NCBI GenBank assembly: GCA_032871835.1
Contig: CM065300.1
Coordinates: 64,677,192 to 64,741,191 of the forward strand
Direction: 5' to 3'
Source of the DNA: Dipteronia dyeriana
Taxonomy: Eukaryota > Streptophyta > Magnoliopsida > Sapindales > Sapindaceae
Length of the DNA stretch: 64,000 bases
Shown here: positions 22,691 to 33,527 of the stretch, one piece after another
How positions within the stretch are numbered: the stretch's first letter is position 1
Layout: every line of letters begins with the position of its first letter
The notes under the pieces: model-generated
What the model saw: the letters and a program-made list of their open reading frames with translations, nothing else
Database searches by the model: none
What the model was told of the DNA's origin: nothing
Program-made: the position numbers and the translations under genes

Positions 22691-23900
22691 ACATAGATTC
22701 AATTTCGATTGCATTGCATTTTACCAATGGTGACAATCAACATCTTTCATTGCTTCCTTTTACGTATAGGGATCATCATCGTCTGAAGATACTCTACAGA
22801 TTCTCCTACACCGATGTATCTCTCGGGTTGTCTAACAACCCTCCCACTACGATGAGGTATGGTAGATTGTTGATCTTGTGTTGGTATGGAACTTACAATT
22901 GGGCTAGGTTGTGAAACCTCTTGTAGGAAGCAATGGATACTTTGTAATTCAGTGATTAACATTTGGTTTATTGTATCTTCTAAAAGTTCATTTAGGACAG
23001 TTCTACTTTTAGGCACAATAATATTCAAGTAGTCATTTTCCAAAAATTTAGCATTTGTCGAAACAAATACCTTAAGATCTTAAGGACTGTAAAAATAGTA
23101 TCCTTTTGTTCCTTTTGGATACCCTACAAATATGCATGTTTCTGAATGGGACTCCATCTTTTGTCTTTCCTTTTAACACGTGCGCAGGACATCCAAATAT
23201 CCTTAAGTGTTGTAAACTAGGCTTTCGCCCAATCCATAACTCATACGGTGTTTTAGGAACCAACTTAGATGGTACATCGTTTAGAATGTACATTGCGGTT
23301 TGTAAAGCATATCCCCAAAAAGAATTAGGGAGCGTTGAATAACTCAACATAAACCTAACCTTATCCAAAAGAGTTATATTTCTCTTTTCTGCCACCCCAT
23401 TTCGTTAAGGTGTGCCTGGTGTAGAAAACTGAGAAATTTTCTCATTATCATTAAGATATTGCTGAAACTTACCAGATAGATATTCTCCACCATGATCAGA
23501 CCTCAAGAATTTTATGCGTTTCTCAAGATGGTTTTCTACTTTAGATTTAAATGCTTTGAACATATCAAAAGCAACTGACTTGTGTCTCATGAGATACACA
23601 TAGCCAAATCTTGAGTGATCATCCATGAAAGTGATGAAGTACTTATATCCACCTCCTGATTGAATGCTCATAGGTCCACACACATCAGCGTGTATCAATC
23701 CTAAACATTCGATGGCCCTTGCGCCTTTGGTCGTAAATGACCTTTTGGTCATTTTACCTTCTAAACAAGATTCACGACTTGGTAGATCATCAACCTTTAA
23801 GTCACTTAGAGGTCTGTCACTTACCAATCTTTTAATCCTATTAAGGTGAATATGACCTAAGCGTAAATGCCATTGGTAGGTTTCATCTTTTGACAATTTT
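22691..23900 (-). pseudogene. pol: Integrase of element D and linker to reverse transcriptase, broken
   Basis: Reading down the minus strand, 23,896-23,405 gives the zinc finger WHLRLGHIHLNRIKRLVSD with SCLEGK. One Cys of the CxxC pair is Arg (SRESC), which weakens the finger. The core shows IHADVCGPM, FMDDHSRFGYVYL and LRSDHGGEYLSG. A TAA stop in the TPQQN block (about 23,405-23,407) replaces Gln. The following frame has [10 protein letters not shown] with the catalytic Glu, then [19 protein letters not shown] and the [10 protein letters not shown] block (to 23,072). The linker 23,043-22,747 holds HRSGRVVRQPERYIGVGES, the usual hinge before reverse transcriptase. Confidence 0.87.
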
Positions 23901-24928
23901 ACTTTTTTTATGATTAGGTTCCGTTGATTCCGTGTCTAACAAGTGAGAGATATTCCATGCAAATAGAATAAACCATTTTCCAATGTACCCATGCAAATAA
24001 TTTTGTCATTTTTTACTAATAATAAAGCCTTTATTAAAAGCAACTGAATATCCAAATTTATTTAAACAAGAGACCGAAGTTAAATTCCTCTTGAATTGTG
24101 GTACATAATAAAAGTTTATTAAAACTAAATGCCTATAAGAATCTAAATTGATTCTAATATCTCCCACTACACTAGTAGACACCAATGCTTCATTGCCTCG
24201 CAAGTTGAATTCATTCTTATTCAATATATTCCTTTTACCAAATTGCTTTTTCTTCTGTTGTTTCTTGACCTTCTAACGGGTCTTAACAGTAGCAACTTTA
24301 CCAACCATATGAATTTCTTGACCCTTACCTTTCACAAGAATCATTTTGGCACTTTGAACATCTTGCATCAGGCCTTGTAAGGTGTATTCCTTATTGTTCA
24401 AGGTGTAATCCAACTTTGAACAAACCAAAGGAATCCGATAGTGAGTTGACAATCATGTCAATTTTTGTCTCACCATCTATCTCAGCACCGTTCAGTTCAA
24501 CAATATTGAGATATGCTATGACTTTCATCATGTGATCTTTCACACCCTGTCCAGGTTTCATGCTAAGATTCATAAAAGCATTCACTACCTTTTTCTCTTA
24601 GTCGTCCTAGACTTTATAGCAAACATCTCCTCTAGAGACATCATTAAATAGACAACAGTCTTCTATTCCTTCATGTTATTGTTTCAACACGTCGGAGATG
24701 ATGGCCATAATGTAACGTACATTTAGCCATCTCATCTGAAGACTTCCACTACTGATACTCATCTCTTTGCTCCTGAGTAGATTCATTAGTTTGGTGGTTT
24801 AGGAATAGACAGAACGATCTTATGGTTTTTCAACTTAGAATAACAACCCAATTTTCCTTTTTCCATATGGCATGATTATCATAAGTTAAAGTATTATCTT
24901 CTTAGAATTTGATTAGGGATGGGGTCAT
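23901..24928 (-). pseudogene. gag: Gag and protease remnant of element D, with knuckle and protease site deleted
   Basis: The start codon at 24,928 is the family start (MTPSLI). Stops and frameshifts follow quickly. A clear gag piece is 24,585-24,391 (FMNLSMKPGQGVKDHMMKVI, EIDGETKIDMIVNSLSDSF). Compared with element G, about 218 bases between the Lys-rich linker and the post-protease block are missing at about 24,221-24,244. That removes the CCHC knuckle and the DSG catalytic motif. The post-protease part (24,224-24,006) remains: NEFNLRGNEALVSTS and a YYVPQFKRNLTSVSCLNKFG block. Confidence 0.82.
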
Positions 24929-26143
24929 GATTTCTTTATATTAACAAAAATTATATAAGTAAATAATCATGATAAAGCACTTTTGAATTTTTATCTTGAA
25001 TTAAATGAAATAATTCAATAATTCAATAATTCAATCGTAAAAATTCAACGGTAATCCAACATCCATAAATGTCACGCCTTCTTTAGGAGTACACACCATT
25101 AACTAGTTGGACTAGGTCCCACTTAATTGTTAACATAACAACCAACATTTTCTATTTTAGCCTTACAATTTTATTAACAAGAACTCTTGGGAGGATATTA
25201 ATAAAATTACATTGAGTGTGTTACCAAGTTATCGACCTTCAATATAATCCCTCACGAATATCCCTCATTTGGGAGTAGATATCGTTTGTTCTAATTGTCT
25301 AGTCCATCCTTGTAGGGAAGTATCTTGCTAAATTCCAATCATGAATACCTCTTGGGAGGTTATTTCACGAAACATAAAGCTCAACTAAACTTGGAGGCCG
25401 TAGGTGTTCCAAAACACCTTCTCCCACTCAATTATTTAAGGCGTGTGATCGAATTCCAAAGAATTATTTACCAAGTTATCTAGATGCCAATTTAGATACC
25501 TAAACCATTCTATGCATGTTCATACCAAAAGAGATATATGAGTGACACTCCTATTCTATATGACATGTTATCAAACAATGACAATCGTTGCAATATTTAC
25601 AACAAATATAAATAGCTTCAATTTTGGTCCATCCTAGAAAAGCAAGTAAATTACATGTCTTGGAATACAAAAAAACTCCTTTCTTGGCGAACAAGTCTTC
25701 ACGCGACCTTCGTTGTTCGGACTCTCTCAGCTGCCTCCCATGGGCATGCGTACCATTGGCCCTTACCCATGGGCGTGCACATGCAAAAAACCCATAAAGG
25801 GCTGTAATGCACAGCCCATGGCTTCCATAGGTCTGCCGTGCGCAGCCCATGCCACAACAAACATGGTTGCGTGCTCTTCGCACACACATTCACTGCTACG
25901 GCTCGCACGGTCCCAAGCTTGTTCTGGTCGCTCCTAATTCTTCAAACCTTTGAGTCTTCGAAACTTGAGTGTATTACAGAAGAATTATAAATAAAAATAC
26001 TGCAGTTTTTATTTTATTATTACAAAAAAAAAAAAAAACTTAGCAACTACCAAGATGGAAATTATGACGATGATAGACCACCCTTCTTGTTACAGTCCTA
26101 AAATTACATTGAAATTCTAGGACCAAAATTGAGCAATAACAAT

Positions 26144-26210
<67 letters not shown>

Positions 26211-26304
26211 AATACCTAGAATGCCATCTCTTTCTAAAACATGCATATATACAATAAAAAGAAAAAGATTCACGAATACATACATCAATTAATCAAGGGT
26301 ACAA
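24929..26304 (-). other. Untranslated leader of element D
   Basis: About 1.4 kb between primer site and gag. It contains a GC-rich block (about 25,690-25,930) with repeated CCCATG words, and the AT microsatellite 26,148-26,207. It is shared with E (1-972 and 43,862-44,205) and G (54,927-55,759). The open frames here (for example 25,551-25,889) are not kept between copies, so I do not call a gene. Confidence 0.75.
26148..26207. repeat. (AT)n microsatellite in D leader
   Basis: Thirty AT units without interruption, expanded relative to the 16 units of E at 73-104. Confidence 0.95.
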
Positions 26305-26320
26305 CCAGGATCTGATACCA
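26305..26320 (-). promoter_or_regulatory. Primer binding site of element D
   Basis: Minus strand TGGTATCAGATCCTGG, two bases after the LTR end TACA. The first ten bases match the methionine tRNA site used by A; the eleventh differs (T instead of G). Confidence 0.85.
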
Positions 26321-26322
26321 AT

Positions 26323-27062
26323 TGTAGGAAAAAAAAACGGTTCAAAACGCAACGGAAGCGTGAGAAATAAGAAAATTAGGGTTTGCGTATAAATAAAAAG
26401 TTTTCCCTTTTAAATAACAAGAACCTTAACCCTAGATTAATTGATGTATATAAAATTGTCGTACCTTTTTCTCGTGATGATTGAACAAGCGCCAAATTGA
26501 TTCCGCAAGATCTTCCAATCCAATCACGAACGTGAATCACATAGGAGTGTGGGCTCCCTTTCTTCAAATTTTATACCTGAGGATGGAAACAAACAAAATC
26601 TAGTTCTTCGTTAGTTACAAATATCCTCCAAGAGAAAAATCAAGAACGTCCGGCCACTTGTGAATTATTAGTCAATTTGATTGAAACTCACGTGAACCTT
26701 GATTCGATGTTGTACACAAAACCCTTTTGATGTAAAGGATACTAGTGTACTATCGAAAACAAAAACGTTCTCTTTTTCTCTTTTCTCCTTAGCCGAATTT
26801 CACACCCTATAACTTAGAGTTGATTGAATTTTGTCTAGAGTAAAATACTAAATTTTTCTCTCTCAAAATTCCCTCTTAGAAAAACCTTAGGTTGGACGAA
26901 ATATTTACTCTAAGAACCATTGGGCTGGCTGAAATTCACAAGGGTATACATATAGGATCACAAATCATCTCCTAAGAAGGATTTACTTGGTTGGTCAGAA
27001 TCCTTTCCTTAGGTGAATTTATTTGGTAGTTAAGAATCCTTTTCTTAAAGGAATTCTATCCT

Positions 27063-27131
<69 letters not shown>

Positions 27132-28737
27132 ACATATATATGAGCTGGCCGAAATTCACAAGAATATATACTAGGATCACAAATCATTTCCTAAGAAGGA
27201 TTTACTTGGTTGTTAAGAATCCTTTCCTTAGGTGGATTTACTTGGTGGTTAAGAATCCTTTTTCTTAATGAATTCTATCCTACACCAAGACTCCTAATCC
27301 AACTCAATAGTGTATTTGTAACCATATTAAAGACTTTCTAATTTTATTAGATAAATAATTCCTTTTATTTATCTACTTATCAAATATAGTCTTTAATATT
27401 AACTATACTACCAATAATAGTATAATTTTAGGAGACCATCTCCTACTAGGAAAAAGATTTTAACTTTTAATTAAATAATTAATTGATCAACAAATTAATT
27501 AATTTCCATTTAATTAAATAATAAAATAAAAAATAATATAATTAAGCTATTCTAAATTGCCTTGCCGTCCATACCATATATATGTGCCATATATTATTTT
27601 TGTTATTTTATTAAATCCATTGGACCTTAATAAAAAATTACACATGTGAACTAGACCTATTCTTACAAAAAGAAACAAGTTCACATGCCTTAAAATTGGT
27701 CCAGTAGAATATATCAAGTGATCCATGCAAGTTTGTATGGATTGGGGATCTTGGCGGGCTATCTAAATTTAAGCTCCAATAGACACAACCCAATCACAAT
27801 CAACAAATGATTCACTTAGGTCCGATCTATTTAATTTTAGTTCATTCCACTAAAGAACTAAAATTGAACTCTTAAATAAAGATAGAATAAGTTGATGTTA
27901 CTCATTCATACCCTAGACAACCTTATTGGAGAAAGTGTATCCTCGTGAAGAATACCAGTAATCTCCAAGAGCTCATAGACCACCTATAGCTCTCCAAGTT
28001 ACCATATTTACTCATATGACCACATTTTGAACTTGGATATTTTGACTTGTCCAGAAGCCCTGTTTCAATAGATGCTATTGAAAACTTAACGTTAAGATTT
28101 AATATCCAATACCTCAAAACATCCATATGATGATATTCTACTCTTATTTAATAAATGGAGCCACGATGTCCATATCTATAAATGAAGTCCTCTATCGATT
28201 AACAAATGAATACCACAAAACTATCGAGGATAGACTATGCTATATAATTGTACTCATTGATAGCTCAAATGATAACACTTGTAACCATAAGTCCATCATT
28301 TATCTCAGGATTGAGATAGACTCTCCGATTGTCTTCAAATGAAAACTTTTATCCATTGACGATTCTAGATAAAGTTTTTTATTGTGATCCTATTCAATGC
28401 ACCCAGTGCACTAGATTCTTTTGCTTAAAGACACCACACTTTGATGATTTTAGACTCATCATAACACATTTTATCCCACTCAAATGCTAGCAAAAGAATC
28501 TACAACTTTGATAAGATTAAGGTGCCCAACCTTTTATCTTAAGTTATGAATATTATTCAAGACTAAGTAAAGAATTGTGTCTACCTCATACATATCTAGA
28601 TGTATGAACAATTCTTCTTTTCTCATAGTCTTTTGACCTTATGATTATTTACTTTTGATAATTATAATAATTAAACTATAAATGCTATAAGATTTGTTAA
28701 ACTAGAAATCATTTTATTAATATGAAAAGATTGTCAA
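26323..28737 (-). repeat. 5' LTR of element D, outer end truncated
   Basis: 2,415 bp, closely similar to 18,751-21,183, with an expanded TA microsatellite at 27,065-27,122. It stops at GATTGTCAA, where the partner continues for about 50 more bases to its TG end. The next base already belongs to the A LTR. Confidence 0.9.
27065..27142. repeat. (TA)n microsatellite in D 5' LTR
   Basis: Twenty-nine TA units plus an impure tail; the 3' LTR has only about seven at the same place. Confidence 0.95.
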
Positions 28738-29859
28738 TTTCGAGTGTCTTGAAGAGTTATACAAACCCAAAGCATTTACAGAACCAAAGGATGTTTAGAG
28801 TTTTCGTAGTGATCAGATCTTCAGTTCGTGATCTTGTTTGTAAAATCATCTTCTTCTTAGTTTTCTTCTTGATCTTCTTATTAAATGATGCTATATTATT
28901 AAGAGGCATTACGAGGACGATTTTGATATCATTTTTTGGTTTGTTAATTTGATTTTTAAGTTTAGCTAGATTTGTGATAAGTTGATTGATTTGTGCTAAA
29001 CTTGATAAACATGGAATTGCTTCTGGAAATCTTTTGTTATTTTGCTTGATTGACTACTTATAGATTTAATTTCATATTTCTAAGAACTAGGTCTATATCA
29101 ATTGGTATATTCATTTCATTGATTTGGTTCTTAGTTGATAACATGCTTAGGTTGTCTAGATACATTTGTGATTGTTCTTTGAAGGCATAATCTGGCTATC
29201 TAGTTGCATGTCCATAGAATTTGTTGATCATCATTTTCTATGTTGAGTGCTTGTTTGTGTTTTTCATTCATGATCACTTAGATGTCTTGTGAAAAGGTTG
29301 GAAGTCTCATATCCTAGAGTGATTCTTTGATTTGAGCAATTGAAAGTCTTATCTAGAGTCGGGAGGGCTCGGATAGCTAAGCAAGTGGAAGTCTCAACAA
29401 GAGGTAGGAGACCTCAGATTGTTGAGCAATGAAGTCTTAGTTAGAGTCGGGAGGACTCGGTTAACTTAGCAAGGAAGTCTTGCCTAGGGTCAGGAGGATC
29501 CGGATAGGTGAGCAAGAAATCTTTCTAGAGACAGAAGGTCTTGGATACAAATTTGACATTGTAGATCACTAGGTTCAAGGGTAGAGTAAGAGTGATAGCT
29601 TGGAGAGCATGTGTTGATTGCTTGAGTGTGTAACTCTTATTTGAAATAGTGGATTTGCTTTTACGGGTGGATGTGGTATCAACCCTTGGATGTTTCCTCT
29701 TCGGAGGTTTACCATGTAAATGTCTTGTGTCATTGTTTGCAATTTTTATTTAGCATTAATAAAAAAATGCATTGTTTTAAAAGAAGACAAAAATTGGAGC
29801 TTATACCTATTCACCCCCCCTCTAAGTATATTTACATTATAAAGATAAAGAGAAATTCA
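28738..29859 (+). repeat. Second half of the 3' LTR of element A
   Basis: It matches about 13,009-14,141 of the A 5' LTR, including the minisatellite (about 29,340-29,545) and the C run at 29,814, and ends AAATTCA at 29,859. The first half (about 1,050 bp) and the polypurine tract are missing. Confidence 0.88.
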
Positions 29860-30276
29860 AAGCCCTTTTGTTTTTCGTTGCCTTCCTCCCAATCTTGAAT
29901 GCAAAATCCTCTCTACATAATCTAGGGCATAGATTTGGGATTTTTATGTGCTAGGGTTTATATTTTGGGGATTTTTTAGTTTTGAAACTTGCATTGCTTG
30001 AAATTGGATAAATTATTGCTTGGGTTTCGTTTGTTCGTATCTTTGCACATCATTGGATCCTTTGTTGGTGTGAAATTGGATTATTTTGTGTTATGATTTC
30101 GGCATAGTTCTTGGTGATTGGTGAATTTGCTTATGGAAATTGGGTGTGGTGTTTGATTTTATGGCCATAGAAGTGTCTGTGGAGGTGCCCGGTTGCACCT
30201 AGTACTATTTTGTGTGAGGTTTTAGAGGTTGGTTTATCGAATTTTCAGCGAAACCTTTGTCCGAGTGGGTGCAAAT
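29860..30276 (+). other. B spacer upstream of the accessory frame
   Basis: AT-rich B sequence resuming after element A. No gene is visible. It is the 5' part of the region that carries the third gene of B. Confidence 0.6.
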
Positions 30277-31595
30277 ATGGGTGAGTCCAAGACTCCTGCA
30301 TGAGGATTACCTCAAGTTACTATAGGTACCATTAGGAGCAGAAAACAGCAAACCCCAGAGTCAAAACCACTTGTTAAGAACAAAGACCACCACAGAAGAC
30401 TTCAGAAACTCTGAACCACATCAGTTATTATGAAATGAGAAATCCGATTAGATGACCTTACGGATACCTCTTTACCTCGGTTAGTTCAAGATAAGAGATG
30501 TGAGACATTCATGCAACATCTGGTTACAGCAAATACAACATTGGTGAGAGATTTCTATGCAAGTGTGGTCCCGTAAATTTTCTTTGCCAGCAGTATGGTC
30601 ATAGTGAGAGGAGTTGCAGTGCAGATCAATGAGGACATTATTAACGGTCATTTTGGCATAACTCCAATTTCCCAGGATACCCTACCTCTAACATACCGTA
30701 GCTTTGGTGGGTCTCAAGTAGAGCTGGCTGGGATTTTGAGAGGAAATGGCGATAACCGATGGGATAGAAAGCATCTATTGAAGCACATAGAATTATCGAA
30801 GGATCTGGCCATCTTGAACATGTTTATCTCAGAGTCTCTAGAGCCCGTACTCCACATCAGTTCAATCCTAGTGAAGAAGGTCGAGTTCCTAGCTTGTCTT
30901 CTCACCCCAGCTTCGGTTGACATCGAGAGGATCATTAAAGCTGAGATTTACAATGTAGGGGACATTGACATTAAAAGAAAAAAAAGTAGGCCTATTCCTT
31001 TCCCATGCTTAATTACAAAAATATGCAAGGATGCAAGAGTTCCAAAGTATGGTGATGATGAGATAACCACTAGGGCTAGAGAACCGTTAGATCTCCGTTC
31101 TTAGACGGACTCTGTGAGAAAATCCATGACTAGTAAAAGGACAAGACCAGGAGGAATTTCCCTTCCTGAAGGAGGCTCCGGACCTAAAGGGTCAAATGAA
31201 GAAGATTATGACTATGGAATTTCTGGAGATGATGAGGATACAGAGGGTCCTGAGCAAAGTAGCCAAATCATGGATAAGCTAGAGTGGTTGGGGAGAGCCA
31301 GACTGTTCAGACTCACATAGAACAAAAGATTGATACCCTCTCCCAACAGTTTTATGATTTCAAAGTAGACCAGGAGGACGAGATAGAGGATACCAGAATG
31401 AACAATGCCGACATAAGGCAACAGTTGGGCCTCTGGACTTATCAGAGGAGAGAGCGGTGTAGAAGACCACAACCACCTCCACATTCATCTTCCGATGACC
31501 TGGGGTTTTCAGCTACAGATTATATGTCTGACTACATGTCAGTTGAAGACCTTGAGAAGGGGTGGAAGGGTAATGATCCCATGTATAAAGATTGA
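30277..31595 (+). pseudogene. Accessory protein of element B in the env position (putative plant transposon protein type), broken
   Basis: An ATG at 30,277 (MGESKTPA) opens a basic N-terminus with stops at about 30,301, 30,411 and 30,439. The conserved domain starts with ETFMQHLVTANTTLVRDFYA (about 30,510-30,570). After one more stop it runs through the 169-codon frame 30,595-31,104, with VRGVAVQINEDIINGHFGI, LSKDLAILNMFIS and the IPFPCLITKIC block. An acidic hinge (EEDYDYGISGDDEDTEG) and a helical tail (IEQKIDTLSQQFYDFKVDQE) follow in shifted frames to 31,595. Several blocks correspond to the accessory frame of copia C (VREFY, VRGIVFRVN, FWHLFI). No signal peptide or membrane segment is seen, so it does not look like a fusion protein. 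Its role is unknown. Confidence 0.72.
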
Positions 31596-33511
31596 CCAGA
31601 ATGACTGTTTCATACCACCATTTGCTCCAATCATGTTTATTTTATTTTATTTTGTTTTAGCACTTTTGTTTTTATCTTTGTAGGATGTTTAACTTGATGG
31701 ATTTTCTTTCTTATTGCAGTTCAGTTGGAACTTCTCTTATTTATTATGTTTTATCTCATTCACATTTATTTTTTGTCTATCATTTCAACTTTGTTTAAGT
31801 TAGATTTGTAGAGCTGTATTGTGCTTAGCTTTTAGGTTTTGGTGATGTTTGCTTTTTATGGGGTGTTGCGCTTGGCCTTTTTCCGCTTCTAAGCTTACAT
31901 TGTTCATTCATTTCATTTGTGCAAACATTGAGGACAATGTTTTGTTTAGGTTTGGGGGTGCGGCCACTTAGTAACTAGCTTTTGTTCTTATGTGTCTTGC
32001 TTGATTGTTTCATGTGCTTGATCATAACATTTTAATTTTTGCATGATTGTGTGTTTTTGAGTCAAATTTCTACCAATTTTGAGGCAAAATTTTGAGCAAC
32101 AAGGGTTGCTTGTTGAGTTGCTTTTGGTCTGTGCCGTTGTTGGAAATTTTTTGTATGTCATTTATCACTCTAGGGCCGTGTTGGCCAAAACTGCACCACA
32201 TTGCTTACACACATTCTACCGGACTCATTGTAGTTAGTGAACGAGGTAGCGTGTCTGAGATGTCTAGATCATTAGTGGAGACTACTCATGTGAGCTTCAT
32301 TGCCTAAATATTACGTCCACAAGAGTGAATTTCAATTATATTCTCTAAACACTCTTCATGTAGATATTAAGAATGAGAACAAGGACCTCTTCTCATTGCA
32401 TTGAACATTAAAGAACAAATTTTTGAAAAGCCGGCCTCATATGATTTACCTTGTTTTCTTGGTAGACTCGTACCTATAGAGATGATGTAGGCAATGTATG
32501 TTAGCCACTTAAAATTACCCAAACATGTTCCTAAACCTTATGTGTATGCCTAAATCTCCAAAGAATGTGAACCTACACACTAAACCCAATCACCATATCC
32601 ACCCCATGTTACATCTACACCACAATAGACTCAAACTATTGACTTTCCCATAACAATGATCATGTCGTGAGGAAAGGAAGATGGAAGCCCGAAAGAGTAA
32701 TATACCAAAATGTATTCAATTAGCGTGTACTTAGGCTCATTGTATAAGTGACACCACTTTATTAAAAAAAACTAAAAACAATGAGAAGAGCCTTAAAAAT
32801 CCAATGTAAAGAGTTGCCTAAATGTAAAGCAACCACTAAAGTGTACAAAGCTCTTAAAATCAATAAATTGCCTAGGCGCTAAAAAGGGGAATATACAAAG
32901 GGTATTAAGGAAAAGACTCTAGCATGATCATTGTCTTACCAATAAAACCATACCCACCCAACCTCTCCATCACCATCTATCATCAAACTCATTTGCGCTT
33001 AAAAAGAAGTCCTAATTGATCTTTAGGAAGGGTCTAGTTTGAAAACAAAAGAGTTCTTAATGTTTGATTTCAGTCATGAGGTCTATTTGTATGAAACTAT
33101 GAGAGTTCTTACAAATTTTCCATATGCATGTAAATTTGAAAAAAAAAATTGTATGTAAAATCCAACTCACATATATTTGATGACTGAGCCTAGGTTCGGT
33201 GCGGAAAAAAATGAGAGAAATCTTGAAAGGCTTAGAGTCAAGGCGAAATGTTATCTAATGACTCTTGTGTTCGATCTTTTGAAGCTAACTCTAAAAAGAA
33301 GTTCGGAATTGTAATATCTAGTGTTGTAACACCTTGGTTTACATGTCTTGGCATCCCTCTTTACTACAATATGGGTCGGCCAACGTCGCATCTCATCTTT
33401 AGTTGGTTCGGTGGAAATTGCAAATGAAAATGGTTTTCTCTTAGTTTAGTTCAGATTAGATTAATTTAACATTTTTGGTTGCTTCGGTTTTGCCCGGGGA
33501 AGAGCAAAAGA
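31596..33511 (+). other. B 3' non-coding region with an internal polypurine-like motif
   Basis: About 1.9 kb without a supported gene. At 31,924-31,957 an inverted repeat (ACATTGAGGACAATGT) is followed by TTTAGGTTTGGGGGTG, which closely resembles the true polypurine tract at 33,512-33,527. A weaker version lies after integrase at about 11,430-11,463. The frame 32,092-32,307 is not convincing. Confidence 0.65.
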
Positions 33512-33527
33512 TAGGTTTGGGGGTATT
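33512..33527 (+). promoter_or_regulatory. Polypurine tract of element B
   Basis: TAGGTTTGGGGGTATT lies directly before the LTR start TGATAACTCCC. Confidence 0.8.

Larger units (their letters stand above)
18751..28737 (-). mobile_element. Element D: copia-type LTR retrotransposon, nearly complete but decayed
   Basis: On the minus strand: 5' LTR (28,737-26,323), primer site (26,320-26,305), leader, gag-protease (24,928-about 23,940), integrase, reverse transcriptase and RNase H to about 21,253, polypurine tract (21,199-21,184), 3' LTR (21,183-18,751). D lies inside A. Its 5' LTR lacks about the last 50 bases compared with the 3' LTR, and A's 3' LTR follows at once, so a deletion removed this end together with its target duplication. 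The copia order and PPT type (CAAGTGGGAGAT) fit the Tork-like group. Confidence 0.88.
11963..29859 (+). mobile_element. Element A: copia-type LTR retrotransposon, interrupted by element D
   Basis: The 5' LTR (11,963-14,141), primer site, gag remnant and complete pol domain series lie at 11,963-18,521. The remainder of its 3' LTR is at 28,738-29,859. Flanks AAACC and AAGCC are a plausible target duplication with one mismatch. Long LTRs, the coiled-coil gag with a GLGY motif and the pol sequence type point to the Tork/SIRE part of the copia tree; I cannot separate these without a tree. D entered just after pol, and the polypurine tract and first half of the 3' LTR are missing. Confidence 0.85.

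Noticed and set aside
27023..27268. Open frame with a long Tyr-Ile run
   Set aside because: It is a translation of the TA microsatellite in the D LTR. The frames at 2-184 and 26,040-26,288 are of the same kind.
30595..31104. Viral envelope glycoprotein
   Set aside because: No signal peptide, membrane anchor or cysteine pattern is visible; the blocks match a plant transposon protein type domain instead.
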